Shown: positions 1-20,735, counted from the first letter of the stretch. The stretch is 41,222 bases of DNA from Sphaerisporangium corydalis (GCF_025506355.1 NZ_JANZYP010000081.1:1-41222), one strand, 5' to 3'. Numbers and translations are program-made. The notes: generated by a model from the sequence alone, not told the origin.

Positions 1-550
<550 letters not shown>

Positions 551-614
551 TCATTGCCCGCCTGCTCATACGCCGCTGAAGATTGCGACCTTCGCCGGAG
601 GCCGGGGCGGAAGT

Positions 615-629
615 GCTGAAAGTTTCATC
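615..629. promoter_or_regulatory. Distal palindromic box (GATGAA-N3-TTCATC type)
   Basis: GCTGAAAGTTTCATC is one mismatch from a GATGAA-N3-TTCATC palindrome. It lies 116 nt upstream of the xylanase -35 (minus strand). The other three cassettes carry the same kind of box 108-120 nt upstream of their -35. Confidence 0.45.
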
Positions 630-780
630 GCCATTCGGTGTCCGATGGAGTACGAGGACGCCGATGAACACCAGATCGGCGCCCCTGGACCTCCGGGCGA
701 ACCGAGTCGCGCCGTACGCCCGGCCCTTGACGGCACCTCCCGGCCTCGCATTTGCTCCGGCCACACCACCCCCGAACGCT

Positions 781-794
781 TGTTATCGCTAACA
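781..794. promoter_or_regulatory. LacI-type operator TGTTATCGCTAACA
   Basis: Near-perfect 14-bp palindrome with a central CG, one base from the perfect TGTTAGCGCTAACA at 18429-18442. It lies 43 bp before the esterase start at 838. A central CG is typical of LacI-family operators. The LacI-type regulator encoded at 6265-7293 is a candidate ligand; this is inference. Confidence 0.6.
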
Positions 795-825
795 GCGTCG
801 ACCCAGCGGGGTCACCGATACGTGA

Positions 826-1977
<1,152 letters not shown>

Positions 1978-1981
1978 TCAT

Positions 1982-1996
1982 GATGAAACGTTCACG
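1982..1996. promoter_or_regulatory. Distal palindromic box
   Basis: GATGAAACGTTCACG keeps the TGAA-ACG-TTCA core of the distal box. It is 120 nt upstream of the TTGACA at 2117, matching the spacing in the other cassettes. It begins immediately after the stop codon of the upstream gene. Confidence 0.45.
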
Positions 1997-2002
1997 CAAG
2001 TA

Positions 2003-2030
2003 CGGGTGTTCGCGGCGGACGGGACACCCG
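2003..2030 (+). terminator. Weak hairpin after the CE3-like gene
   Basis: CGGGTGT (2003-2009) pairs with ACACCCG (2024-2030) around a 14-nt loop, 26 nt after the stop. There is no T tract. It could be a weak intrinsic terminator. Confidence 0.3.
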
Positions 2031-2095
2031 GCCGGCGACGTGCGGAATCCCGGCCCCACGAGGGCACGGGTGCGGACACGGCGCCGGGCGTACAT

Positions 2096-2195
2096 CGAAC
2101 CGATTCGCGGCCATCGTTGACATGTTTCGTGCGGGTTTCCACACTGAGTCCCCAAGGCGGCTTCCACCGGCCGGGTCGGTCGCGAGCGGCAGGAA
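2096..2195 (+). promoter_or_regulatory. Promoter-leader cassette, copy 2 (CE1-CBM2 gene)
   Basis: Operator CGAACCGATTCG (2096-2107), TTGACA (2117-2122), 17-nt spacer, CACACT (2140-2145), then leader GAGTCCCCAAGGCGGC. From TTGACA onward, 43 of 46 bases match the copy at 18748. The downstream hairpin is weaker here: TTCC/GGAA (2162-2165 with 2192-2195) and CCG/CGG (2167-2169 with 2187-2189) with an internal bulge. The loop is CGGTCGCG rather than CGGTGGTG. Confidence 0.65.
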
Positions 2196-2289
2196 CCACC
2201 GACGCGCACGGGTCGGCCTGCTCACCGTGACCGGCTTCCCTTGCTGAGCGAAGTGCTCTCTCCCGGCCACCGCGGGAGGGAGGAATCCA

Positions 2290-2373
2290 ATGGCGAATAG
2301 CAGGAATGGTGTGAAACGCATCGAGTCCCGGGTCGACGGCACCAGGCCGCGGACCCGGGCGCCGAAATGTTAA
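2290..2373 (+). CDS. Possible 27-aa leader peptide
   Basis: Short ORF beginning MANSRNGVKRIESR, arginine-rich. A very strong ribosome site (GGGAGGGAGG, 2274-2283) sits 6 nt before ATG 2290. Its stop codon TAA (2371-2373) lies inside the LacI-type operator, 36 nt before the main start at 2410. The segment CTCCCG (2260-2265) can pair with CGGGAG (2273-2278) and so partly mask the ribosome site. I recognise no protein family. It may be a translated leader, a gene remnant or chance; the ribosome site is the only strong evidence. Confidence 0.3.
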   Translation: MANSRNGVKRIESRVDGTRPRTRAPKC

Positions 2374-2381
2374 CGCTCACA
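2368..2381. promoter_or_regulatory. LacI-type operator TGTTAACGCTCACA
   Basis: Imperfect member of the TGTTAGCGCTAACA family (see 781-794 and 18429-18442). It lies 28 nt before the start codon, about 220 nt after the cassette promoter. In that position it could act as a roadblock or serve a second, closer promoter that I cannot identify. Confidence 0.45.
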
Positions 2382-2409
2382 AAAGTTCGGTGACGATCGG
2401 AGTCGTGTG

Positions 2410-3687
2410 ATGTCAAGACGCAGATCCCTTTTCGGAGCGGTCGCGGTCGCGGCACTCCTGGTCCTGGGCACCGGCCGTGCGGCGATGAGCAGCGACCTCG
2501 GCGCGCCCACGTCGTCCGCCGCCGCCGCCGCCCTCGCGCCGACCGCCGGATGCGGCAAGTCCCCGACGCTGCGGAGCGGCACGCAGTCGATCCAGACCAG
2601 CGGCAAGAACCGCACGTTCATCCTGCGGCTTCCCGACAACTACCAGAACACCACCCCCTACCGGCTGATCTTCGGATTCCACTGGCTGGGGGGCACCGCC
2701 ACCGAGGTCGACTCGGGCGGGACCAGCGGTTACCCCTGGTCCTTCTACGGGCAGAGGCAGCTGTCGAACAACGGCGCGATCTTCGTCGCGCCCCAGGGTT
2801 TCAACAACGGCTGGGCCAACTCCAACGGTGAGGACGTCACCTTCGTCGACGACATGATCCGGCTCATCGAGGCGGATCTCTGTGTCGACACCTCGCGCCT
2901 GTTCGCCACCGGCTTCAGCTACGGCGGCGGCATGAGTTTCTCCCTCGCGTGCTCACGGGCGACCGTGTTCCGCGCGGTCGCGGTCTTCTCCGGCGCGCAG
3001 CTCAGCGGGTGCAGCGGCGGAACCCAGCCCATCGCGTACATGGGGCTGCACGGCATCGGGGACACCGTTCTGAACATCTCGCAGGGACGGACGCTGCGCG
3101 ACAGGTTCGTCCGCAACAACGGCTGTACCGCCCAGAACCCGAGCGAACCGGCCTCGGGCAGCCGGACGCATGTCGTCACCGCCTACTCGGGGTGCCGGGC
3201 CGGGTACCCGGTGGTCTGGGCCGCGTTCGACAACGGTCACATGCCCGGTCCGGTGGACGGGACCTACGCGGAGAGCGGCGTCACGACCTGGACCAAGGCA
3301 GAGGTGTGGAAGTTCTTCTCCCAGTTCGCCGGCACCTCGCCGACCGACCCCACCCCGACGCCGACGCCGACCCCCACCCCGACGCCGGTCCCCGGCGGGT
3401 GCTCGGCCACGATGGAGACCGTGAACACCTGGTCCGGCGGATTCCAGTCGACCGTCACCGTCCGCGCCGGCTCCAGCGCCGTCAACGGCTGGACGGTCAC
3501 GTGGACCTGGCCCGGCGGGCAGACCATCAGCAGCCTGTGGAACGGCGTCCGCTCCGGTTCCGGAGCCGGGGTCAGCGTCCGTAACGAGACCTACAACGGC
3601 TCGGTCGCGGCCGGCGCCAGCACCACGTTCGGCTTCACGGCCGGCGGCACGGCGGCCACACCCACCCTTTCCTGCGGCGTCTCATGA
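2410..3687 (+). CDS. Secreted CE1 esterase, feruloyl-esterase type, with CBM2
   Basis: 425 aa. Signal peptide within about 1-43. The alpha/beta-hydrolase domain (about 48-312) resembles polyhydroxybutyrate-depolymerase-type feruloyl esterases: FGFHWLGG forms the oxyanion region, GFSYGGG carries nucleophile Ser170, and DNGHMPG holds the likely catalytic His. A (Pro-Thr)n linker (about 315-328) leads to a CBM2 (about 330-425) with the VNTWSGGFQ and VNGWTVTWTW signatures, a cellulose- or xylan-binding module. Expected role: cutting ferulate esters from arabinose side chains of xylan. ATG 2410 is preferred over GTG 2407 because GGAG (2399-2402) is 7 nt from the ATG. It is expressed from the cassette at 2096-2195. 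Confidence 0.85.
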   Translation: MSRRRSLFGAVAVAALLVLGTGRAAMSSDLGAPTSSAAAAALAPTAGCGKSPTLRSGTQSIQTSGKNRTFILRLPDNYQNTTPYRLIFGFHWLGGTATEVDSGGTSGYPWSFYGQRQLSNNGAIFVAPQGFNNGWANSNGEDVTFVDDMIRLIEADLCVDTSRLFATGFSYGGGMSFSLACSRATVFRAVAVFSGAQLSGCSGGTQPIAYMGLHGIGDTVLNISQGRTLRDRFVRNNGCTAQNPSEPASGSRTHVVTAYSGCRAGYPVVWAAFDNGHMPGPVDGTYAESGVTTWTKAEVWKFFSQFAGTSPTDPTPTPTPTPTPTPVPGGCSATMETVNTWSGGFQSTVTVRAGSSAVNGWTVTWTWPGGQTISSLWNGVRSGSGAGVSVRNETYNGSVAAGASTTFGFTAGGTAATPTLSCGVS

Positions 3688-3694
3688 CGCGATT

Positions 3695-6243
<2,549 letters not shown>

Positions 6244-6264
6244 CCGATCCCCGCACCGCCGCCG

Positions 6265-7293
6265 TCAGGAGAGCGGGGAGTCGCGGTGACGCGCGGGCGC
6301 CGTGGTCCCGCGCAGGGAGATGGGCGGGGTGAGGAGGAGGTCGCGGTGCGGGGTGGCGGGATCGGCGATGCGCTCGATGAGCAGTTCGACGGCCCGCGCG
6401 CCGAGCTCGTCGGCGGGCACGTCGGCGACGGTGAGCGGAGGGTGCAGGTTCTCGGCCAGGTGCCGTGTGGCGACTCCGGTGATGGAGATGTCCCGCGGCA
6501 CCGTCAGGCCCGCCTGCTCGATCCCGCGGTACAGGCCGGGTATGGCGGGCTCGTTGATGGTGACGATGGCGGTCAGCGAGGGGTGCTCCTTCAGGAGGTG
6601 CTGGGCGCAGGACACCCCGGACTGGGCGTCGTCGGCGCAGCAGATCTCCACGCCCCGCAGGCCGCGTTCGGCGATCGCGCGCGTGAAGCCGGCCTGCGAC
6701 CTGTGGCTGGGGCCGTACCCGGTGGCCACCAGTTCGGGGGAGCGGTCGACCAGGGCGACGAGGCGGTGGCCCAGATCGGCCAGGTGGTGGACGCATCTGT
6801 AGATCACGATGTCGCTGTCGATGTCGACCCAGGTCATCTCCGCGGAATCGCGGGTGCGGCCGATGGTGACGAACGGCAGATCCGTCCGCTGGAGGCGGGT
6901 GACGCGGTCGTCCTCCATCCGGATCTCCATCAGGACGACACCGTCCACCCGCCTGCCACTGATCATCCGCTCGAACGAGCGGTCGTGCTCGCCGCCCGAG
7001 GGGGACAGCAGGACGTCCAGGTCGGCGCGGCTGGCGACGTCGACGACGCTGGCCACGAAGCCGAGCTGCACGTCGGTGAGGCGCTGGCTGGCCGGGGGGA
7101 TCACCAGGGCGATGGTGCGGGTCCTGCCCTCCTTGAGCGCCTTGGCGGTCGCGTTCGGGTGGTAGCCGAGCTCGTGGATGACCGCCTGGATGCGCTGCCG
7201 GGTCCCCTCCGACACCGGGCGCTTGCCGCTCAGGGCGTAGGAGACGGTACTGCGGGACACGCCCGACCGTCTGGCGATCTCCCCAATGTTCAC
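6265..7293 (-). CDS. LacI-family transcriptional regulator
   Basis: 342 aa. The N-terminal helix-turn-helix starts VNIGEIARRSGVSRSTVSYAL, with hinge NATAKALKEG, and is followed by a periplasmic-binding-protein-like effector domain (about 60-335) ending in SLRGTTAPAR. GTG 7293 is chosen because CTCCTC at 7300-7305 reads as GAGGAG 6 nt upstream; an ATG at 7323 would add 10 residues before the normal LacI start. It is convergent with the beta-helix gene, with only 21 bp between stops. LacI proteins of such clusters repress glycosidase genes until a sugar binds. It is a candidate for binding CGAATCGATTCG or TGTTAGCGCTAACA; which one cannot be told from sequence. Confidence 0.88.
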   Translation of the reverse strand: MNIGEIARRSGVSRSTVSYALSGKRPVSEGTRQRIQAVIHELGYHPNATAKALKEGRTRTIALVIPPASQRLTDVQLGFVASVVDVASRADLDVLLSPSGGEHDRSFERMISGRRVDGVVLMEIRMEDDRVTRLQRTDLPFVTIGRTRDSAEMTWVDIDSDIVIYRCVHHLADLGHRLVALVDRSPELVATGYGPSHRSQAGFTRAIAERGLRGVEICCADDAQSGVSCAQHLLKEHPSLTAIVTINEPAIPGLYRGIEQAGLTVPRDISITGVATRHLAENLHPPLTVADVPADELGARAVELLIERIADPATPHRDLLLTPPISLRGTTAPARHRDSPLS

Positions 7294-7416
7294 CCGGTGC
7301 TCCTCACGTGGCCGAACCGACACGCATCATCGTAGGTCGGATCGTCCGCGTGGCAGAGCCGCCCGACTCGTCGAGAACTCGGCTCGCCGGGTGGAGGACC
7401 GGGCTCGCCGGTCGCG

Positions 7417-7444
7417 GGCGGCGGCCGCTTTAACGGCCGCCGCC
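7417..7444 (-). terminator. Strong hairpin after the GH54 gene
   Basis: Perfect 11-bp stem GGCGGCGGCCG/CGGCCGCCGCC with loop CTTTAA. It lies 21 bp beyond the stop of the minus-strand GH54 gene and separates that transcript from the LacI promoter region. Confidence 0.75.
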
Positions 7445-7465
7445 GCACGGGTCGCTCACCGAGGG

Positions 7466-8965
<1,500 letters not shown>

Positions 8966-8979
8966 TCACCGGTCACCGG

Positions 8980-10978
<1,999 letters not shown>

Positions 10979-11030
10979 TGGCGGGTCATGGACGTGCCGG
11001 GGCGGTGCCCGGCGCCCGTCCGCGCGCATG

Positions 11031-11071
11031 CCCGAAGGCCGGCCGATCGGTCCGTGACGAACCGGTCGGCC
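11031..11071 (-). terminator. Long hairpin after the CBM13-GH54 gene
   Basis: CCCGAA...TTCGGG enclosing GGCCGGCCGA/TCGGCCGGC and an inner CGGT/ACCG. It lies about 50 bp beyond the stop of the minus-strand gene ending at 11124 and before the next minus-strand promoter. Confidence 0.6.
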
Positions 11072-11123
11072 GGCGTTCGGGCCGGTGGGAGCGCTGTCGG
11101 TGACGTGGGGGAGTGGACCGGGG

Positions 11124-12650
11124 TCAGCGGTAGCCGGCGGCCACGATGTCGGCCTGCACCGCGTTCTCGGTGGCGTCGGACGGGTACCCCGAGACCATCG
11201 CCCCCTCGTAGAAGGTCCCCGCGCTGAGGTTGGCGCCGCCGTCGGGCTTGCAGCAGTCACCGCCGCTTCCCAGGATGATGGCCCCCTGCTTCTTCATGGG
11301 GTTGTATCCCGAGGGGAGCGAGCCATCGTAAAGGGTGTACAGGCTGCCCGACTGGGCGTTGCTCCCCTTCATCGCGAATCGCGACGTGCCGTTGTTCTTG
11401 AGCGTCGCGGTGACGAACTTGCTGGTGAACGCCCGCTGGTTGGAGTTCCAGGACTGGCTGCCGCCGGGGAACAGCCCCCACTCCAGGTCCGCCTGGACCC
11501 ACGGACCGGTCCCCGAGCAGCCGCCGAACCAGCACTGCCTGCTGAAGTTGATCGCGTCCATCGCCCCCGCGGCGTCGGCCTTGCGCGTCGTCTCGCTGTT
11601 GCCGTAGTCGAAGCAGCAGCCGCTGTTGACGTGCGTGCCGCTGGTCACCATGTACATGCCCTCAGGCGCGCTGCCGGTGGGCACGCCCGTCAGGTGACCG
11701 TCCCTCCAGTAGCTGTTGCCGGGGTTGATGTACAGCGAGTACGCCTTGGTGCCGCCGGCCGTCAGCGACTCCGTCGTCGCGGTCGCGGGCCTGCTCTGGG
11801 GTGAGCCGGGGACCACGCTCGACCCCTGGTACCACAGGTCGTTCCCCCGCCCGGACTGGTCGTAGACGACGGTGACCACACAGGAGGCGCCGGAACAGAA
11901 CGAGTCCTGGGCCGCGGCGTTGGCGTAGCCGCCCGAGGACAGCACGCCGATGTTCCTGGTCGTGTTGTCGGAGGAGCGTCTGACCTGGTACAGGTTGCCG
12001 TTGTAGGAGCCGAAGAGCGCCCGCACCATGCTGTGCGCGGCCACACACGGCGTCCCGCCCGAGGCGTAGATATCGCACGGGCGCGAACCCGGGGGCGGGG
12101 GCGTGGGCGTCGTGCTCGGGCCCGCGGTGGTGGTCCACCTCTGGTTGGCCTGCCCGTTGCAGGTCCACAGGATGACGGCGGTGCCGTTGGCGGTGCCGGC
12201 CTGGTTGACGTCCAGGCACAGGCCCGACTGGGTGCCGGTGACCGAGCCGTCGGAGTTCTGCCGCCACTTCTGGTTGGCCTGGCCGTTGCACGACCAGATG
12301 ATCACCTGCGTGCCGGGCGCGGTCTGGTTGCCGTACGCGTCCACGCACCGCGTGCCGTTCATCGTCCGCAGCTCTCCTGAGGAGGTGAACTCGAACGCCT
12401 GCCCGGCCTGCCCGCCGCAGTCCCAGATGTCCAGCGCGGTGCCGGTCGTGTCGACATTGCCCTTCACGTCCAGACAGCGCCCGGACGCGGCGCTCACCAG
12501 CGGCGCCGCCGCGGCCGACGCCGGCAGGGTCCAGGTCAGCGTGGCCGCCAGCACCGTGGCCAGCACGGCGACCACGGACGCGGCGACGACCGCCGGTGGG
12601 CGCCGCCGGCGGGCGGCGGGGTCCGGCGGGGGAACGGATGAATGCTGCAT
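11124..12650 (-). CDS. GH54 alpha-L-arabinofuranosidase with N-terminal CBM13
   Basis: 508 aa. Signal peptide about 1-47. CBM13 comes first (about 50-177), then a Thr/Pro linker (about 178-190), then the GH54 domain (about 192-508) with [40 protein letters not shown] and the nucleophile segment ADLEWGLF. Domain order is reversed relative to the GH54 gene at 7466, so the modules were shuffled rather than the gene simply duplicated. It presumably releases arabinofuranose from xylan. AGAGG lies 7 nt before ATG 12650. It follows the GH10 gene by 87 bp on the same strand with no terminator visible, so xylanase and arabinofuranosidase are probably co-transcribed. Confidence 0.92.
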   Translation of the reverse strand: MQHSSVPPPDPAARRRRPPAVVAASVVAVLATVLAATLTWTLPASAAAAPLVSAASGRCLDVKGNVDTTGTALDIWDCGGQAGQAFEFTSSGELRTMNGTRCVDAYGNQTAPGTQVIIWSCNGQANQKWRQNSDGSVTGTQSGLCLDVNQAGTANGTAVILWTCNGQANQRWTTTAGPSTTPTPPPPGSRPCDIYASGGTPCVAAHSMVRALFGSYNGNLYQVRRSSDNTTRNIGVLSSGGYANAAAQDSFCSGASCVVTVVYDQSGRGNDLWYQGSSVVPGSPQSRPATATTESLTAGGTKAYSLYINPGNSYWRDGHLTGVPTGSAPEGMYMVTSGTHVNSGCCFDYGNSETTRKADAAGAMDAINFSRQCWFGGCSGTGPWVQADLEWGLFPGGSQSWNSNQRAFTSKFVTATLKNNGTSRFAMKGSNAQSGSLYTLYDGSLPSGYNPMKKQGAIILGSGGDCCKPDGGANLSAGTFYEGAMVSGYPSDATENAVQADIVAAGYR

Positions 12651-12737
12651 CGTTTTACCTCTTCGGGGGGTGAACCGGCGTGACCTGCCCGCCGGGCCGG
12701 GGGCGGTGGCCCGCCCCCGGCGAAGACGACCTGTGCG

Positions 12738-14454
<1,717 letters not shown>

Positions 14455-14552
14455 ACCCCGGGGTCGCGTGCCCGTACCCGCTCCTCGGCCGAAGGTGGCG
14501 GTTGAGCAGTCACGCGGCCGACGCGCGCCGGTTCCTGCCGGTCCGGCGACGC

Positions 14553-14567
14553 GATGAAAGTTGCATC
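14553..14567. promoter_or_regulatory. Distal palindromic box
   Basis: GATGAAAGTTGCATC is one base from GATGAA-N3-TTCATC. It is 119 nt upstream of the -35 at 14433 (minus strand). Confidence 0.45.
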
Positions 14568-14626
14568 GGCACCCGGTCCCGCTCACCGTCACCGTGTACC
14601 CGTGTTGTGTGGATCGCGTGAAAGGT

Positions 14627-15091
14627 TCACCGCCCGGCGTCGGTGTGCAGGGCACGCGCGCACAGGGTCAGCCCCTCCACCAGCGTCTTGCCGGTCGTGT
14701 CGTCGACGTCGGCGAGCATGGTCGCCTCGATGGCGTCGAGCGAGCGATCACAGCGCCTCAGCAGGGAGAGGCCCTCGCGGGTGAGGCGCGCGCACAGCAC
14801 CCGGCCGCCGTCCGGGTGCGGGTCGCGACGGATCAGCTCACGCTGCTCCAGGTCGCGTATGACGAGGTTCATCGCCTGTGGCGTGACGAAGGCGATGCGG
14901 GCGAGCTCCGCCGAGGACAGCCCGTCGCGCATGCGCAGCTCGCTGAGCGCCATGTAGGCGGGTGTGGTGACGCCGTGCCGTGAGAGCGCCTCGTCCAGCC
15001 GGGCCCGGATGCGGCGTTCCAGCCGGAACACCAGGTAGCTGAGACGTGCCGCGGGTGGCTGGGAGGCCCGGGAGGGCCGGCGGACGGTCAC
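14627..15091 (-). CDS. MarR-family transcriptional regulator
   Basis: 154 aa, typical MarR length. Winged helix about 45-115: VTTPAYMALSELRMRDGLSSAEL, then FVTPQAMNLVIRDLEQREL as the recognition helix, and wing RDPHPDGGRV. GTG 15091 is chosen because upstream codons are Arg/Ala-rich and unlike a protein N-terminus; there is no clear ribosome site, so initiation may be leaderless or the start slightly different. It is divergent from the CE1-CBM2 esterase, with an operator-like repeat between them. Several MarR proteins (CouR, FerC, HcaR) respond to hydroxycinnamates. A ferulate or coumarate ligand would make sense beside esterases, but that is inference. Confidence 0.82.
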   Translation of the reverse strand: MTVRRPSRASQPPAARLSYLVFRLERRIRARLDEALSRHGVTTPAYMALSELRMRDGLSSAELARIAFVTPQAMNLVIRDLEQRELIRRDPHPDGGRVLCARLTREGLSLLRRCDRSLDAIEATMLADVDDTTGKTLVEGLTLCARALHTDAGR

Positions 15092-15135
15092 CGCAAGACC
15101 ATACCGTGCGGCCGCCGCGTGTAAGTTTCGCGACC

Positions 15136-15170
15136 GATATAAAGCGGCTTGATAACAAGTAGCTTGATAA
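15136..15170. promoter_or_regulatory. Likely MarR operator
   Basis: Direct repeats GCTTGATAA at 15147-15155 and 15162-15170, with the imperfect palindrome CTTGATAACAAG (15148-15159) inside. Minus-strand TATATC (15141-15136) is a possible -10 for the MarR gene, so binding would autoregulate it. This AT-rich patch stands out in a very GC-rich region. Confidence 0.5.
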
Positions 15171-15347
15171 GCAGCCCAAAGGCGCCGCCCCTCCGCCCGG
15201 CCCGCGCGCCGCCTCGGGCGGCACCTTGACCGCCGATCCCGGCCACGCCTACCTTGCGTCCGCCGAGCCCGGCCGCCCGCGGTCTCCGGCGTCGCGGCCC
15301 GGGGCCATCGAGCAGGAAGAGACCGCATACCCAGCTGAGGAGAGCGG

Positions 15348-16652
15348 ATGAAACGGTTCACCGTCTTGCTGGCCGGCGCGAGCGCAGCACTGCTGTATCT
15401 CGCCGTCGCGCTGGTGTTCCCGCACTACGCCACCGCGGCCACCCTCACCGAGGTGACCGGCTTCGGCGCCAACCCCGGCAACCTGCGCATGTACGTGTAC
15501 GTGCCGGGCAACGCGCAGCCGGCCCCCGCCATCGTGCTGGCCATGCACCCGTGCGGCGGCTCGGGGCCGGGTTTCCACTCCTCCAGCGAGTTCGCGTCGC
15601 TGGCCGACCGGTACGGCTTCATCGTGATCTACCCGTCGGCGTCGAAGAAGGGCAACTGCTTCGACAACTGGTCCGAGGCGTCCAAGGTGCGCGGCGGCCA
15701 GACCGACCCGGTGTCGCTCATGTCCATGGTGACCTACGCCGAGCAGGCCTACCACGGCGATCCGAACCGGGTGTTCGCCACCGGCAGTTCCTCAGGCGCC
15801 ATGATGACCAACGCCATGCTCGCCCTGTACCCGGAGGTGTTCAAGGCGGGCGCGGCGTTCATGGGCGTGCCGTTCACCTGCTTCCCCAACGAGGCCGCCT
15901 ACCAGCCGGGCGGCAACCCCGCTCCGTGCGTCAACAAGACGGCGCGGCAGTGGGGCGACCTGGCGCGTAGCGCGAACCCCTCCTACCGGGGGCCCTGGCC
16001 GCGGATGCAGCTGTGGCACGGCACCAGCGACACGGTCGTCTCCTACGCCGAGCTGGAGGAGGAGATCAAGCAGTGGACCGACGTGAACGGCCTGGGCCAG
16101 ACGCCGACCGGCACCACCACCCCGCGCACCGGCTGGACCCTCCGCCGTTACGCCGACACGTCCGGCTCGGTGAAGGTCGAGGCCTACAGTATCCAGGGAG
16201 CCGGCCACAGCCTGCCGATGAGCGGCATGGCCGCCGTCGCCCTGGACTTCTTCGGCCTCACCGGCGCCTCCCCGTCGCCCACCCCCACTCCCACCCCCAC
16301 CGTCTCGCCGTCTCCCACTCCGACCGTCTCGCCTTCTCCGTGCGGGGTCGTCTACACCGCTAACAGCTGGAACAACGGCTTCACCGCCGAGATCACGATC
16401 ACCAACCGCGGCACGACCCCCGTCAACGGCTGGACCGTGACGTGGACCTGGCCGGGGAACCAGAAGGTGGCCAACGCCTGGAACGCCACCGTGACCCAGT
16501 CGGGCACGCAGGTGACGGCGCGCGACGCCGGTTACAACGCCACCATCGCCCCCGGAGCCGGCACCGGCTTCGGTTTCCAGGCGTCCTACAGCGGCACCAA
16601 CACCGCGCCCGGCCAGTTCACCCTGAACGGCGCCGTCTGCGCCCTGGCCTGA
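15348..16652 (+). CDS. Secreted CE1 esterase (acetyl xylan esterase type) with CBM2
   Basis: 434 aa. Signal peptide about 1-31. The esterase domain (about 32-305) is of the polyhydroxybutyrate-depolymerase/CE1 type: MHPCGGSG oxyanion region, GSSSG with nucleophile Ser148, QLWHGTSDTVV with the likely acid residue, and GAGHSLP with the catalytic His. A Ser/Pro/Thr linker (about 307-330) leads to CBM2 (about 332-434, VYTANSWNNGF, VNGWTVTWTW). It likely removes acetyl or feruloyl groups from xylan. It is a paralogue of the esterase at 23203, which has CBM13 instead of CBM2. GAGGAG lies 5 nt before ATG 15348. It is divergent from MarR, which probably controls it. Confidence 0.85.
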   Translation: MKRFTVLLAGASAALLYLAVALVFPHYATAATLTEVTGFGANPGNLRMYVYVPGNAQPAPAIVLAMHPCGGSGPGFHSSSEFASLADRYGFIVIYPSASKKGNCFDNWSEASKVRGGQTDPVSLMSMVTYAEQAYHGDPNRVFATGSSSGAMMTNAMLALYPEVFKAGAAFMGVPFTCFPNEAAYQPGGNPAPCVNKTARQWGDLARSANPSYRGPWPRMQLWHGTSDTVVSYAELEEEIKQWTDVNGLGQTPTGTTTPRTGWTLRRYADTSGSVKVEAYSIQGAGHSLPMSGMAAVALDFFGLTGASPSPTPTPTPTVSPSPTPTVSPSPCGVVYTANSWNNGFTAEITITNRGTTPVNGWTVTWTWPGNQKVANAWNATVTQSGTQVTARDAGYNATIAPGAGTGFGFQASYSGTNTAPGQFTLNGAVCALA

Positions 16653-16684
16653 AACCGGATCGCCCGCCGTCCGAACGGCTGTGG

Positions 16685-16724
16685 CACCTCCGCCGGGAGC
16701 GGTCGTCCGCTCCCGGCGGAGGTG
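16685..16724. terminator. Bidirectional terminator, 17-bp perfect stem
   Basis: CACCTCCGCCGGGAGCG (16685-16701) pairs perfectly with 16708-16724 around loop GTCGTC. It lies between the convergent esterase (ends 16652) and GH27 gene (ends 16741). Confidence 0.85.
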
Positions 16725-16740
16725 TGTCCGGTGGTGTTCC

Positions 16741-18348
<1,608 letters not shown>

Positions 18349-18428
18349 CTACCTACGGGTGTCGTGATCGGGGGGTATCCGGATGAAAATGACTGCCTTT
18401 CCGGGATGCACGGCCACTCGGCGCCAGT

Positions 18429-18442
18429 TGTTAGCGCTAACA
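18429..18442. promoter_or_regulatory. Perfect LacI-type operator TGTTAGCGCTAACA
   Basis: Perfect 14-bp palindrome with central CG, 90 bp upstream of the minus-strand GH27 start. It has the same half-site spacing as the known CebR operator TGGGAGCGCTCCCA, but different arms. Related sites are at 781-794 and 2368-2381. Confidence 0.75.
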
Positions 18443-18624
18443 TCGTCGGACGGTCGGGGGTGCTCCTCTCCACGCGGCGGAGCGAGGTGGTGGTGTGGCG
18501 GAGCAAACACGACGCCGGAAGATCCGTCAAGGGCCCGGCCGCTCCGCGTGAGCGACCCGCCGCGCGTCGAAGCCCCTTGATCCGCCCTGACGAGCACGTT
18601 CGCATCGTCGCGACGGGGCGGGGT

Positions 18625-18639
18625 GATGAAACGTTCATC
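18625..18639. promoter_or_regulatory. Distal palindromic box, perfect arms
   Basis: GATGAAACGTTCATC, the clearest copy of the distal box: perfect 6-bp arms around ACG. It is 108 nt upstream of TTGACA at 18748. Confidence 0.5.
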
Positions 18640-18648
18640 CGGCGGTGA

Positions 18649-20643
<1,995 letters not shown>

Positions 20644-20735
20644 CGCACGAAGAGACCCCCACGCACCCCGCACCATCGGCACCTGCCGACGCCCTTACCC
20701 CTCCCAGGGCACCCCTCGTCGAAAGGAACACTCCC

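Larger units (their letters stand above)
1978..2409. other. Intergenic region before the feruloyl-esterase-type gene
   Basis: 432 bases holding, in order, a distal palindrome (1982-1996), a weak hairpin that may end the upstream transcript (2003-2030), the promoter-leader cassette (2096-2195), a possible 27-codon leader ORF (2290-2373) and a LacI-type operator (2368-2381). The 5' UTR is long, about 255 nt. Confidence 0.6.

Noticed and set aside
3355-3390. Short tandem repeat of CCGACGCC units
   Set aside because: It encodes the Pro-Thr linker between esterase and CBM2; similar linkers recur at 16270-16330 and 24150-24170. Not a separate repeat element.
14618-14630. GTGAAAGGTTCAC palindrome as another distal box
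   Set aside because: It overlaps the MarR stop codon, lies too far (about 185 nt) from the nearest -35 and differs in the arms.
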